NCBI RefSeq assembly: GCF_030823405.1
Contig: NZ_JAUSXC010000001.1
Span: 310,001 to 374,000, forward strand
DNA: 64,000 bases
Direction: 5' to 3'
Origin: Chryseobacterium ginsenosidimutans
GTDB lineage: Bacteria > Bacteroidota > Bacteroidia > Flavobacteriales > Weeksellaceae
Below are positions 9,616 to 19,240 of this stretch, one piece after another. The translations under genes and the position numbers were made by a program. The notes under the pieces were generated by a model that was not told the origin of the DNA, searched no databases, and saw only the letters and a list, made by a program, of their open reading frames with translations. Each line of letters begins with the position of its first letter. Positions within the stretch are counted from its first letter, which is position 1.

Positions 9616-11610
9616 ATGAAAAAAAACTACCCTTTTCTATTTTTCATTTTTTTACTCTCTTTTTTTAGCAGACTTTCTTCACAAACTTACCAGCTTACAG
9701 GATCTCCCATTAACACCACAGGATGGACAATGGTAGCCCCAACAGTAATAGGAACCAGTGGAGACTTCATCCAGCTAACTCCCGATGTTAATGACAACTC
9801 CGGATCGATTCGTCTGAATGAACCTATTAATCTGAAATATTGTGACAAATGGAGAGTAGAATTCGACTTCAGAATGGATTCCAACCAAACTTATAACGGT
9901 GACGGAATTGCGTTTTGGTATCTTCAAAATCCACCAATTGCAAGCGTTTTGGGTTCCGGAATCGGCGTTTCCCAGAATGCAATAGGCTTAGTTGTAGGTT
10001 TTGACTCTTACAACAACGCTTCAGGAAGTTCAGGAATGAGTAAAATACATGTCGGCTATGGGCAAATTGCCAATACAACAGACACCAACAACGTAGAATT
10101 CTTCAATGTTCCGGGAAGCTCTTTTCACTCTCCCGACCTTAATGTAAGCCACCCATTTCAGGGAACGACCTACAAACACGTTGAAGTAACAGCTGAAGTA
10201 GATCCTGCAGCTCCCGCAAACTGGATCATAAAATTAACTCTCGACGGCGCATTGATCTGCAATCAGTCTTTCGCTCCTTCAGGTGCCGCAGCAGCTATGA
10301 CAGTGGGATATTTCGGGTTTTCGGCTTCCACAGGAGGAGCAAGATCCAGGCATTCTATTAAAAACGTAAAAGTTTTTGTAGACAAAATCCCTCTTCTTCA
10401 AGCTGCAATTACAAAAAACATCTGTCCCGATCTTACCGGAATGGCAACGGTTGATTTAACATCATTCAATCCCCAGCTAACGGCAACTCCTGCCAATTAT
10501 AATTTCACGTATTTTACAGGAGGAGCCCCAATTACTAATCCTGCCAATTTCCAATACAGTGCCGATACTAATGTTTCAGTAATCATCAAAGATCCGACAC
10601 AGGTATTGTGCGATAATAACGACGCTACAATAACATTAAAAGTTGCTCCAACAGTTACAACAACAGACGCTTCTTTAAGATCTTGTTTTATCGAAACAAA
10701 TCCTTCCACAGGGCTCTTTAACCTTACAACAGCATCGGTAATAGGCACTTCAGGAGTTACCAAAGAATATTATCCTTCTTTAACAGATGCTCAGAATCAA
10801 ACAAATGCAATTTCAAATCCCATCAACTATATTGCACCGACAGGAGTTGTTTACATCAGAGTAAGCAATGCTTTCGGATGTTTTGATATTGCTAAAGTTA
10901 CATTACAGGTCATTTCTCAGGTTTTTTCTAATGTTTTGGAAGACAAAATCATCTGTATCGAGAACACGACAACCTTGGATGCAGGTCCCGGATTTACGGC
11001 CTACGAATGGAGTACAGGTGCTACCACACAGGCAATTCATAATGTAGGAGTAGGAACCTATTGGGTAAAACTCAAGACAGGAGAATGTATCACTACCCAA
11101 GGCGTAAAAGTATATGCCTCTGAACAGCCCGTGATTTCGAGTGTTGATATTTCAGAAAACACCGTTACAGTACATGTTTTGGGAGGAACTCCTTCTTATC
11201 AGTACTCAATGGATGCAGTTCATTGGCAGGATTCAAATGAATTCAAAAATGTTCCGAGAGGTGACTCTAAGATCTACGTGAAAGACGCTTACGACTGCGA
11301 GCCGATTGACATTACCATCTTAGTTCCTAACCTCATCAACGTGATTACTCCCAATGGAGACGGAATTAACGATGTGATTGATTATTCGGCTCTGGCAGGA
11401 AAACAGAATCTTGTATTCAGCATATTCGACAGATACGGAGCGCAGATTCACAAAGCTGACAAAGAAAACAAATACAGATGGGACGGAACCGTGGGCGGAA
11501 GAAAAGTGCCTACCGGAAGCTATTGGTTCTCCGTTTCATGGAACGAAAATGACAAGAAAAATACACCTTTTAAATATTCAGGCTGGATTCTTGTTAAAAA
11601 CAGAGACTAA
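9616..11610 (+). CDS. L-type lectin domain protein with T9SS type B sorting domain (paralogue 3, one module shorter)
   Basis: 664 aa. Signal peptide (about 1-22, ending RLSSQT), lectin domain (about 24-258, closest to paralogue 1: INTTGWTMV, VLGSGIGVSQNAIGLVVGFD, HVGYGQIANTTDTNN), one beta module (about 259-348), a single DASLRSC repeat module (about 349-440), the DKIICIENTTTLDAG module, and the sorting domain from ITPNGDGIND (about 576) to SGWILVKNRD. It is 89 residues shorter than paralogue 2, which is the size of the one missing repeat module. Its N-terminal half resembles paralogue 1 and its C-terminal half paralogue 2, so it looks like a mosaic. Predicted surface lectin or adhesin; ligand unknown. 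Confidence 0.88.
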   Translation: MKKNYPFLFFIFLLSFFSRLSSQTYQLTGSPINTTGWTMVAPTVIGTSGDFIQLTPDVNDNSGSIRLNEPINLKYCDKWRVEFDFRMDSNQTYNGDGIAFWYLQNPPIASVLGSGIGVSQNAIGLVVGFDSYNNASGSSGMSKIHVGYGQIANTTDTNNVEFFNVPGSSFHSPDLNVSHPFQGTTYKHVEVTAEVDPAAPANWIIKLTLDGALICNQSFAPSGAAAAMTVGYFGFSASTGGARSRHSIKNVKVFVDKIPLLQAAITKNICPDLTGMATVDLTSFNPQLTATPANYNFTYFTGGAPITNPANFQYSADTNVSVIIKDPTQVLCDNNDATITLKVAPTVTTTDASLRSCFIETNPSTGLFNLTTASVIGTSGVTKEYYPSLTDAQNQTNAISNPINYIAPTGVVYIRVSNAFGCFDIAKVTLQVISQVFSNVLEDKIICIENTTTLDAGPGFTAYEWSTGATTQAIHNVGVGTYWVKLKTGECITTQGVKVYASEQPVISSVDISENTVTVHVLGGTPSYQYSMDAVHWQDSNEFKNVPRGDSKIYVKDAYDCEPIDITILVPNLINVITPNGDGINDVIDYSALAGKQNLVFSIFDRYGAQIHKADKENKYRWDGTVGGRKVPTGSYWFSVSWNENDKKNTPFKYSGWILVKNRD

Positions 11611-11633
11611 AGTAAATCATTCTTATTAAAGAT

Positions 11634-11667
11634 AAAAGATCACTCCAAAATTGAAGTGATCTTTTTT
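11634..11667 (+). terminator. Rho-independent terminator
   Basis: AAAAGATCACT and AGTGATCTTTTTT form the stem with an intervening CCAAAATTGA loop region. Same arm as after the two upstream paralogues. Confidence 0.82.
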
Positions 11668-11725
11668 AATCCTAATTTAGAACGAGATATTTTGTTTTAA
11701 GCTTATTTAATTCATATTCAATTCT

Positions 11726-11733
11726 TAAATTTG
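11726..11733 (+). promoter_or_regulatory. -7 promoter box (TAAATTTG)
   Basis: TAnnTTTG match ending 4 nt before the nitroreductase ATG, which implies a leaderless transcript. Confidence 0.55.
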
Positions 11734-11737
11734 TCAT

Positions 11738-12364
11738 ATGAATTATTTAGAAGCTTTAAGCAGACGATATTCTGTAAAAAAGTTTAATCACGAAATTATT
11801 CCTCAGGAAACACTACACAACATTCTTGAATCAGGAAAATTAGCGGCAAGCTCTCTCGGACTTCAGCCTTACAAAATTCTCGTGGTAGAAAGTGAAGAAA
11901 TGAAGCAGAAATTAATTCCTACCTTTTATAATCCGTCTCAGATTTCCACATGTTCTCATTTAATTGTTATTATTTCTAAAAAAAACATTGATGAAAGCTA
12001 CATTAACGGATATTTCAGACACATTTCAGATGTTCGGGAAACTCCGTTGGAAAAGCTCGATCTTTTTAAGAACAGCATCAATCAACATATTAATCAAAAA
12101 AACCAAGATGAAATTTTCAATTGGGCAGAAAAGCAGTCTTATATAGTGCTGGCGAACCTTATGTACGCCGCAGCTCTTGAAAATGTAGACACTTGCCCTA
12201 TGGAAGGCTTCCGCCAGGATCTTATCGAGCAAATTTTAGAGATCAATCCTGAAACCGAAAAAGTAACTGTAAGTCTCGCCTTAGGCTACCGTTCGGAGGA
12301 AGACCATTTCCAACATATGAAAAAAGTAAGAAAACCAAACGAAAAATTGTTTAAATTTATTTAG
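11738..12364 (+). CDS. Nitroreductase family NAD(P)H-dependent flavoprotein
   Basis: 208 aa, the normal size for NfsB-type nitroreductases, which use FMN to pass electrons from NAD(P)H to nitroaromatics, quinones or flavins. The FMN-phosphate motif RRYSVKKF is at about residues 9-16, and ASSLGLQPYKILVVES and the late LGYRSEED motif are typical. No signal peptide, so cytoplasmic. The ATG follows a TAAATTTG box by 4 nt, supporting this start. nadB begins 22 nt after its stop, so the enzyme may be co-transcribed with the NAD-synthesis genes. The physiological substrate cannot be read from sequence. Confidence 0.85.
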   Translation: MNYLEALSRRYSVKKFNHEIIPQETLHNILESGKLAASSLGLQPYKILVVESEEMKQKLIPTFYNPSQISTCSHLIVIISKKNIDESYINGYFRHISDVRETPLEKLDLFKNSINQHINQKNQDEIFNWAEKQSYIVLANLMYAAALENVDTCPMEGFRQDLIEQILEINPETEKVTVSLALGYRSEEDHFQHMKKVRKPNEKLFKFI

Positions 12365-12386
12365 ACAATTGTCTTAAACTAAGGAT

Positions 12387-13958
12387 ATGATAAAAGCGGA
12401 TGTATTAGTAATCGGTTCCGGTATTTCGGGACTTTCTTATGCCATTAAAGTTTCTGAGCAACTTCCCGATGCCAAAATAATTATCGTAACAAAATCTGAT
12501 GAAGATGAAAGCAACACCAAATATGCACAAGGTGGTCTTGCGGTAGTTACAGATTCTAAAAATGATAATTTTGATAAACATATTCAGGATACCATGCGCG
12601 CCGGAGATGGGGAGAATAAGCGCGATGTGGTAGAAATGGTAGTAAAAGAAGCACCCGCAAGATTTAACGAAATAGTAGAATGGGGCGCAAATTTCGACAT
12701 GAAAAACGGAGAATTTGCACTTGGGAGAGAAGGCGGACATACCGAAAACAGAATCGTTCACCATAAAGATATTACTGGTTTTGAGATTGAAAGAGCCTTA
12801 TTGCAGACCGTTAAAAACAGTCCGAATATTGAAATTCTTGACCATCATTATGTAATTGATATTATTACCCAGCACCACGTTCCGGGAAAAATATTGCGGG
12901 AAGGTGAAATACACTGCTACGGAGCTTATATTTTGGATGAAAAGTCTAAAACTATTAAAAAAATAACTTCAAAAATAACCTTAGTGGCAACCGGAGGAGC
13001 AGGACATGTTTACAAGAACACGACCAATCCAACAATTGCTACAGGAGACGGCATTGCCTTTGTAGCAAGAGCAAAAGGAAACGTTTCCAATATGCAGTAT
13101 TACCAATTCCATCCGACAGCTTTATACAGCAAACTCGATGGAATGTTGTTCTTAATTTCAGAAGCCGTTCGTGGAGACGGTGCCAAATTGAGGACAAAAA
13201 GAGGTGAAAAATTCATGCACAAATATGATGAACGCGAAGAATTAGCCTCAAGAGATATTGTTGCAAGAGCTATCGACGCCGAAATGAAGATCACAGGAGA
13301 TGAATTTGTCGGCTTGGATTGTAAAGAAATGAATCATGAAAAATTCTTAGAACATTTCCCCAATATCTATAAAAAATGTAAAGACGAAGGTATTGATCCT
13401 TTCACACAATTAATCCCGGTTGTTCCTGCTTGCCATTATTTGATGGGTGGTATTGAAGTAGACAGAGACGGACAATCTTCGATTAGAAATCTTTTTGCAG
13501 TTGGAGAATGCACAAATTCCGGTCTTCATGGCGCCAACAGACTTGCTTCAAACTCTCTGTTGGAGGGCTTGGTTTTCGGACATAATGCTGCGATGAAAAC
13601 TGTTGATCTTTTAAATGAGAATAATTTTAATTTCGACGATTTAAAAGCAGTTCCGGAATGGAATGAAGAAGGAATGAAAATCATGGACGAAATGGTAATC
13701 ATCTCTTATTTAAGAAAACAGCTTCAGGAAATGATGAGTGACCTGGTAGGAATCGTAAGAAGCAATCGCCGCTTGAATATGGCATTACAAAAACATCAGG
13801 AAATCGCCGCTGCCGTGGACGAAATCTATCACTACTCTATTCTTTCACCTCAATTATCAGAATTAAGAAATTTAACAACCGTTGCGCACCTCATTATTAC
13901 CCAATCTATGGAAATGACAGAGAATAAAGGAGCGTTTTATAATAAAGATTTAGCTTAA
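12387..13958 (+). CDS. nadB: L-aspartate oxidase
   Basis: 523 aa flavoenzyme that oxidises L-aspartate to iminoaspartate, the first step of de novo NAD synthesis. The FAD-binding GSGISGLSYA motif is at the N-terminus (about 9-18), followed by KYAQGGLAVV, GREGGHTENRIVHHKD and ATGGAGHVYKNTTNP, with the flavin-binding ANRLASNSLLEGLVFG near residue 400. A C-terminal helical domain (SNRRLNMALQ) completes the succinate dehydrogenase/fumarate reductase flavoprotein fold. nadC follows after 12 nt. nadA (quinolinate synthase), the partner enzyme, is not in this window. Confidence 0.97.
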   Translation: MIKADVLVIGSGISGLSYAIKVSEQLPDAKIIIVTKSDEDESNTKYAQGGLAVVTDSKNDNFDKHIQDTMRAGDGENKRDVVEMVVKEAPARFNEIVEWGANFDMKNGEFALGREGGHTENRIVHHKDITGFEIERALLQTVKNSPNIEILDHHYVIDIITQHHVPGKILREGEIHCYGAYILDEKSKTIKKITSKITLVATGGAGHVYKNTTNPTIATGDGIAFVARAKGNVSNMQYYQFHPTALYSKLDGMLFLISEAVRGDGAKLRTKRGEKFMHKYDEREELASRDIVARAIDAEMKITGDEFVGLDCKEMNHEKFLEHFPNIYKKCKDEGIDPFTQLIPVVPACHYLMGGIEVDRDGQSSIRNLFAVGECTNSGLHGANRLASNSLLEGLVFGHNAAMKTVDLLNENNFNFDDLKAVPEWNEEGMKIMDEMVIISYLRKQLQEMMSDLVGIVRSNRRLNMALQKHQEIAAAVDEIYHYSILSPQLSELRNLTTVAHLIITQSMEMTENKGAFYNKDLA

Positions 13959-13970
13959 AAAGCATACAAT

Positions 13971-14831
13971 ATGAAAAGACCAGCTTACGTTACAGATAAA
14001 GTTTTAAAACAATTCATCAAAAATGCTTTAGAAGAAGACATTCAGGATGGCGACCATTCTACCCTTTCTACGATTCCGAAAGATCTGGAGCAAAAAGCAA
14101 AACTTTTGGTTAAGCAAAACTGTATTTTGGCAGGTGTTGAATTGGCTGAAATTATATTTAAAACTTTTGATAAAAACCTAAAGGTTGAAACTTTTGTAAA
14201 AGATGGTGATGCCGTGAAAGTGGGTGATATTGCTTTTATTGTGACAGGAAGTGCTAGATCTATCCTTTCAACGGAAAGATTGGTTTTGAACTGTATGCAG
14301 AGAATGAGCGGAATTGCAACTCTTACCCACGATTGGGATTCCAGATTAATAGGAACTAAAACCAAGCTTTTAGATACCAGAAAAACAACTCCAAATTTCA
14401 GAGTCTGCGAAAAATGGGCAGTAGCAATTGGCGGCGGAACCAATCACAGATACGGACTTTATGACATGATCATGCTGAAAGATAATCATATTGACTATAA
14501 CGGAAGCATTACAAATGCTGTAAAAATGGCTAAAGGTTATGTTAAGAAAAATAAAAAGAAGTTAAAAATTGAAGTTGAAACCAGAAACCTTGAAGAAGTG
14601 CGGGAAGCAATCAAAGCAAAGGTTGACAGAATTATGCTTGATAACATGGATGTGAAAACTATGAAACAGGCAGTTAAACTAATTAATGGCTCTTGTGAAA
14701 CCGAAGCATCGGGCGGAATTACCCGTGAGCAACTAAAAGAAATCGCTTCTACAGGCGTTACATATATTTCTGCAGGCGCATTAACACACTCTGCAGAAAA
14801 TATGGATCTGAGTCTCAAAGCCGTGAAATAG
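13971..14831 (+). CDS. nadC: Nicotinate-nucleotide pyrophosphorylase (carboxylating)
   Basis: 286 aa quinolinate phosphoribosyltransferase; converts quinolinate and PRPP to nicotinate mononucleotide, CO2 and PPi. The motifs EDIQDGDHST (about 18-27), LVLNCMQRMSGIATLT, DTRKTTPNFR and GGGTNHRYGLYDMIMLKDNH are canonical, and the C-terminal barrel has EVETRNLEE, DNMD and EASGGI. It lies 12 nt after nadB and is clearly in the same operon. No obvious terminator hairpin follows; the next 208 bp are AT-rich and lead to a receptor gene. Confidence 0.97.
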   Translation: MKRPAYVTDKVLKQFIKNALEEDIQDGDHSTLSTIPKDLEQKAKLLVKQNCILAGVELAEIIFKTFDKNLKVETFVKDGDAVKVGDIAFIVTGSARSILSTERLVLNCMQRMSGIATLTHDWDSRLIGTKTKLLDTRKTTPNFRVCEKWAVAIGGGTNHRYGLYDMIMLKDNHIDYNGSITNAVKMAKGYVKKNKKKLKIEVETRNLEEVREAIKAKVDRIMLDNMDVKTMKQAVKLINGSCETEASGGITREQLKEIASTGVTYISAGALTHSAENMDLSLKAVK

Positions 14832-15040
14832 CGTTGGGTTTTTAATAATAATGATGCCTGTTTATTAAAAATTCAATAATGTGATTTTTTTCATATGAAA
14901 TATCAAATATTATTCAATACATTGTAAATCAAAAAAATAACCCTTATTAAGATCTATTAAAAATTAACATACAGTTAATATTAGTTAAATTTTATTTACC
15001 GAATTTTGCAGAAAATTAAATCTAACTATTACTAACGATT

Positions 15041-17635
15041 ATGAAATTAATCAACAAATCAATGCTAACTGTGATAATTACATTATCAACAGCTAGTGTT
15101 TATTACGCTCAACAAACCCAAGACACTGTTAAAGATACAAGGTCTAAAGATATTGAAGAGGTAATTCTAAGAGGTGTTACTGATATCGCTAAGGATAGAA
15201 AAACACCAGTTGCAGTATCTACAATTAAAGCTGCTCAGATTCTTGAAAGACAAGGAAACCAAGAACTTGTTGAATTATTAAACACTACACCATCCGTATA
15301 TGCTACAAAAGGTGGTGGTGGTTTTGGAGACTCTCAGATTACAATGCGTGGTTTTGAATCTAGAAACATTGCAGTAATGGTAAACGGTATGCCTGTAAAT
15401 GATATGGAAGGTGGTACTGTTTATTTCTCAAACTGGACAGGATTATCTGACGTTACAAGTACATTACAGGTACAAAGAGGTTTAGGATCTTCTAAATTAG
15501 CTATTGCTTCTGTTGGGGGTACTATGAACTTCATTACCCGTTCTGCTGATATGAAAAAAGGTGGGGTAATAAGATTAGGTGTTGGTAACAATGATTACTT
15601 AAAAACATCTTTTGCTTATAATACTGGAAAATCTAACGACGGATGGTCTTCATCAATTTTAATGAGCAGACAAGCCGGAGGAACTTATATTGAAAATACA
15701 GATTATGAAGCATATGCATATTATTTTGCCTTAGGTTGGGAGCCAAACAAAAAACATAACTTCCAATTTACTTTGACATCTGCACCTCAATGGCATGATC
15801 AAAGAACTTTCGCTCCTACAATTCAAAATTATATTAATTACAATCCAGATCGTGACGGATCACCATACAGACAATATAACTCTGACTATGGATATTATAC
15901 TGACGCTTCAGGAAATAAAGTAGCATTAGCCAACAGATCTAACTACTATTCTAAGCCTGTAATGATGTTAAACTGGGATTGGACTATGAACGAAAAGTCT
16001 AAATTAAGTACTGTTTTATACATGTCTAATGGTAGAGGTGGTGGAACTGGCGATTTAGGAAAAGTTGGAGGTAAATCAATCACTGATCCATCTTTTGTTG
16101 ATACTTCTGGACACTTCAACTACGATGCTATTTTTGCAGCTAACCAAGCGGTTAATTTAAACACAGCTGGCGCGGGAAGTACACTTATTCGCAGATCAAG
16201 TGTAAACTCTCACAACTGGTACGGAATTTTAGCTAACTTTCAACATAAGATCAATGATAACTGGAACTTCTCAGTTGGAACTGATGATAGATACTATTAT
16301 GGATATCATTATCAATTGGTTTCAGATCTATATGGAGCTGCAGGATATAAAGATTCTAACAACAAAAATGTACCGCCAAACATTGTTAGCAACAGTTACG
16401 ATTACAAAAAACTTGCTTGGAATCCATTTGGAGGAAAAACAGCTCCTCTACAAGATCAAGTAGGATTCAGCAATGATGGGGAAGTTATTTGGTACAGTGG
16501 ATTTGCTCAAGTAGAATATACTAAAAATGACTTATCTGCATTTGTACAAGGTTCTGTATCTAATCAAGGATATCAAAGAATTGATAATTTCATATTAGAT
16601 GGAAGCCAGTTAAAAGGTCAGACAGTTAACACAAAAACAGGTTTCAAAAACCTATTTGGATATAATATTAAGGGAGGTGCTAACTATAATATTAATGAGC
16701 AAAATAATGTTTTTGCAAATATCGGTTATTACAGTAAGCAACCATTCTTAAATACTGTTTACCCAAACAACCAACAGCTTATTAATCAATCCTTAACCAA
16801 TGAGAAAATCTTCTCAGCAGAAATCGGATACGGATTCAGATCAGCAAAATTCAGTGCTAATGTTAATCTTTACAGAACACAATGGAAAGATAGATGGTTA
16901 AGAAAGACTAACCAAACATTTACATTACCTGATAACACAACAACTACAGGTTATGCTGAAATCAATGGTATTACTGAAATCCACCAAGGTATTGAATTTG
17001 ATGGAACTTACAAACCAACGAACTTCTTAGAATTCAATGGTATGCTTTCTTGGGGAGATTACTATTATAAAGGAAATGCAACAGGAACAGCATTTGATGA
17101 CAACAACAACCCACTTACCTTATCTGGTACTTCAAATACATCTGAATTATACATAGATAAAGTAAAAGTTGGAGGAACAAGTAACAATAGTATTCCACAG
17201 ATGACAGCTTCATTAGGAGCAACTATCAAACCTGTAAAAGATCTTAGTATTTATGGTACTTGGAGATATGTTGGTAAATTATATTCTTCTATTGATATTG
17301 CAACGTTCTCTAATCAATCTGCACAAGACAGGGGCGTATTACAATTACCTGATTTCAACTTATTTGATATCGGAGCTTCTTATAAGCTAAGATTGAGAAA
17401 TGAGTCTCAATACTTTACTGTAGGTGTAAATGTTTATAACTTGTTAGATACAACTTATATCTCTGATGCCGCTACCAATATATTTGGTAATGATACTATT
17501 AATACTAACAACGATCCTGACAAAGGTAAAACTTACGAGCAGGCAGGTAGAATGTATGATGGTATCGCAACTGGTAACCGTGTATATTTTGGATTCGGAA
17601 GAACATGGGCTGCAACACTATCATTCAACTTCTAA
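15041..17635 (+). CDS. TonB-dependent outer membrane receptor
   Basis: 864 aa. Signal peptide (about 1-23, ending VYYAQQ), a TonB-box-like segment (SKDIEEVILRGV, about 34-45), a plug domain (ERQGNQELVELLNTTPSVYATKGGGG, RGFESRNIAVMVNGMPVNDMEGG, RGLGSSKLAIASVGGTMNF), then a 22-strand barrel ending in a terminal F (ATLSFNF). No N-terminal carboxypeptidase-like domain and no SusD partner are adjacent, so this is not a typical polysaccharide-utilisation SusC; an iron-chelate or similar small ligand is possible but not shown. The terminator at 17667 separates it from the next gene, and nothing upstream suggests co-transcription. Confidence 0.9.
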   Translation: MKLINKSMLTVIITLSTASVYYAQQTQDTVKDTRSKDIEEVILRGVTDIAKDRKTPVAVSTIKAAQILERQGNQELVELLNTTPSVYATKGGGGFGDSQITMRGFESRNIAVMVNGMPVNDMEGGTVYFSNWTGLSDVTSTLQVQRGLGSSKLAIASVGGTMNFITRSADMKKGGVIRLGVGNNDYLKTSFAYNTGKSNDGWSSSILMSRQAGGTYIENTDYEAYAYYFALGWEPNKKHNFQFTLTSAPQWHDQRTFAPTIQNYINYNPDRDGSPYRQYNSDYGYYTDASGNKVALANRSNYYSKPVMMLNWDWTMNEKSKLSTVLYMSNGRGGGTGDLGKVGGKSITDPSFVDTSGHFNYDAIFAANQAVNLNTAGAGSTLIRRSSVNSHNWYGILANFQHKINDNWNFSVGTDDRYYYGYHYQLVSDLYGAAGYKDSNNKNVPPNIVSNSYDYKKLAWNPFGGKTAPLQDQVGFSNDGEVIWYSGFAQVEYTKNDLSAFVQGSVSNQGYQRIDNFILDGSQLKGQTVNTKTGFKNLFGYNIKGGANYNINEQNNVFANIGYYSKQPFLNTVYPNNQQLINQSLTNEKIFSAEIGYGFRSAKFSANVNLYRTQWKDRWLRKTNQTFTLPDNTTTTGYAEINGITEIHQGIEFDGTYKPTNFLEFNGMLSWGDYYYKGNATGTAFDDNNNPLTLSGTSNTSELYIDKVKVGGTSNNSIPQMTASLGATIKPVKDLSIYGTWRYVGKLYSSIDIATFSNQSAQDRGVLQLPDFNLFDIGASYKLRLRNESQYFTVGVNVYNLLDTTYISDAATNIFGNDTINTNNDPDKGKTYEQAGRMYDGIATGNRVYFGFGRTWAATLSFNF

Positions 17636-17666
17636 TTATATAAAAACATTAGATTTTATAAATATC

Positions 17667-17691
17667 AATCCCGGCTTTCGCCGGGATTTTT
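17667..17691 (+). terminator. Rho-independent terminator
   Basis: AATCCCGGC, tetraloop TTTC and GCCGGGATT followed by TTT: a perfect 9-bp GC-rich stem. It ends 2 nt before the next gene's -7 box. Confidence 0.9.
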
Positions 17692-17693
17692 GC

Positions 17694-17701
17694 TATATTT
17701 G
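17694..17701 (+). promoter_or_regulatory. -7 promoter box (TATATTTG)
   Basis: TAnnTTTG match 20 nt before the ATG at 17722. The -33 region would fall inside the preceding terminator stem. Confidence 0.5.
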
Positions 17702-17721
17702 CTATCAGAAAAAATAGAATT

Positions 17722-18162
17722 ATGGATTTTTACAAAGTTTTTCTTAACGCCCATAAAGGTTTCGGGTATTTGGAATTGGTTTTAGTTGCATTATTTGTCA
17801 TTGCATTATTAACAACCATGTTTGGGTTCAGCGGAAAAGTGAACAAATTTTTAAAGAAGACGACGCTTTTCACGATGATTTTCTTTCATGTTCAATTTTT
17901 GGTGGGAATATGTTTATTATTCATATTCTCTCCCGGTTTTAAAGCAGCCTTAGATTCCGGAACATTAATGAGCGATTCTTACTCAAGATTCCAATATGTA
18001 GAACATCCGTTTTCTATGTTAATTGCTGCCGTTTTAATGACAATCGTTAACAAAAAAGTAAAGGTTAATCCTACCATTTCTTTAGGAATTGTAATTATGG
18101 GATTAATTGCAGCAGGCTTATTTGCATTTGCATTCCCTTGGGCAAGAGTCTTTGGGGCATAA
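17722..18162 (+). CDS. Conserved small membrane protein, four predicted TM helices
   Basis: 146 aa with four hydrophobic segments (about 17-37, 51-74, 92-110 and 119-141). His residues sit at H10 (NAHKG), near H56 (IFFHVQF) and H97 (VEHPF), the last two close to or within membrane segments, so haem or quinone contact is conceivable but unproven. I recognise it only as a flavobacterial membrane family without assigned function. It has its own TAnnTTTG box and is followed 31 nt later by asd in the same direction, so the two could be co-transcribed. Confidence 0.75.
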   Translation: MDFYKVFLNAHKGFGYLELVLVALFVIALLTTMFGFSGKVNKFLKKTTLFTMIFFHVQFLVGICLLFIFSPGFKAALDSGTLMSDSYSRFQYVEHPFSMLIAAVLMTIVNKKVKVNPTISLGIVIMGLIAAGLFAFAFPWARVFGA

Positions 18163-18193
18163 TATATTAACTTAATAATTTTTAATTAAATCA

Positions 18194-19186
18194 ATGAAAG
18201 TAGCTGTAGTCGGTTCAACAGGAATGGTTGGACAAGTTATGCTTAAAGTTCTTGAAGAAAGGAACTTCCCTATCACAGAATTAATTCCGGTAGCTTCGGA
18301 GAGATCTATTGGTAAAAAGGTGAAGTATAAACAGGAAGAATTTACAATTGTAAGCATAAAGGACGCTATAGCTGCCAAACCGGATATTGCAATTTTCTCT
18401 GCAGGAGGCTCAACTTCACTTGAATTTGCTCCCTTATTTGCAGAAGCAGGAACAACTGTTATCGATAACTCTTCTGCATGGAGAATGGATCCTGACAAAA
18501 AATTGGTAGTTCCTGAGATCAATGCTGATGTTTTAACAAAAGAAGATAAAATCATTGCAAATCCTAATTGTTCTACTATTCAGTTAGTGATGGTTTTAGG
18601 ACCTTTGAACAAAAAATATGATTTAAAAAGAGTAATTGTTTCCACTTACCAATCTGTAACAGGAACCGGTAAAGCAGCTGTAGACCAGTTAAATGCTGAG
18701 ATTAGCGGAGACAATTCTACTCCAAAAGTATATCCTTATCAGATCTTCAAAAACGCACTTCCACACTGTGATGTTTTTGCAGATGACGATTATACAAAAG
18801 AAGAGATTAAATTAATGAAAGAGCCTAAGAAAATCTTAGGGGATGATACATTTAATTTAACAGCAACAGCGGTAAGAGTTCCCGTACAGGGAGGTCATTC
18901 CGAAAGTGTAAACATTGAGTTTGAAAACGAATTTGAACTTGATGAAGTAAGAAAAATCTTATCTGAAACTCCGGGAGTTGTAGTAATGGATAACGTGAAA
19001 AACAACGAATATCCGATGCCGTTATATTCCGAAGGCAAAGACGACGTTTTTGTCGGGAGAATAAGACGAGATCTTTCACAGCCAAAGACTCTGAATCTTT
19101 GGATTGTGGCAGACAATCTGCGAAAAGGTGCTGCAACGAACGCAGTACAGATCGCAGAATACTTGGTATCAAATAACTTAGTATAA
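18194..19186 (+). CDS. asd: Aspartate-semialdehyde dehydrogenase
   Basis: 330 aa; reduces aspartyl-phosphate to aspartate semialdehyde with NADPH, the branch point to lysine/diaminopimelate, threonine and methionine. The nucleotide-binding motif GSTGMVGQVML is at about residues 7-17, SAGGSTS and DNSSAWRMD follow, and the catalytic Cys is C126 in NPNCSTIQ. Later motifs VRVPVQGGHSESVNIEF and GRIRRDLSQPKTLNLWIVADNLRKGAATNAVQIAE are canonical. A terminator follows 14 nt after the stop. The lysine/DAP pathway partners are not nearby. Confidence 0.97.
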   Translation: MKVAVVGSTGMVGQVMLKVLEERNFPITELIPVASERSIGKKVKYKQEEFTIVSIKDAIAAKPDIAIFSAGGSTSLEFAPLFAEAGTTVIDNSSAWRMDPDKKLVVPEINADVLTKEDKIIANPNCSTIQLVMVLGPLNKKYDLKRVIVSTYQSVTGTGKAAVDQLNAEISGDNSTPKVYPYQIFKNALPHCDVFADDDYTKEEIKLMKEPKKILGDDTFNLTATAVRVPVQGGHSESVNIEFENEFELDEVRKILSETPGVVVMDNVKNNEYPMPLYSEGKDDVFVGRIRRDLSQPKTLNLWIVADNLRKGAATNAVQIAEYLVSNNLV

Positions 19187-19200
19187 CCTAACAAAGATAA

Positions 19201-19231
19201 AAAGAGTCTCAAAATCGAGATTCTTTTTTTT
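19201..19231 (+). terminator. Rho-independent terminator
   Basis: AAAGAGTCTC and GAGATTCTTT with an AAAATC loop, then a T-tract, 14 nt after asd. Confidence 0.8.
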
Positions 19232-19240
19232 ATCAAACCT

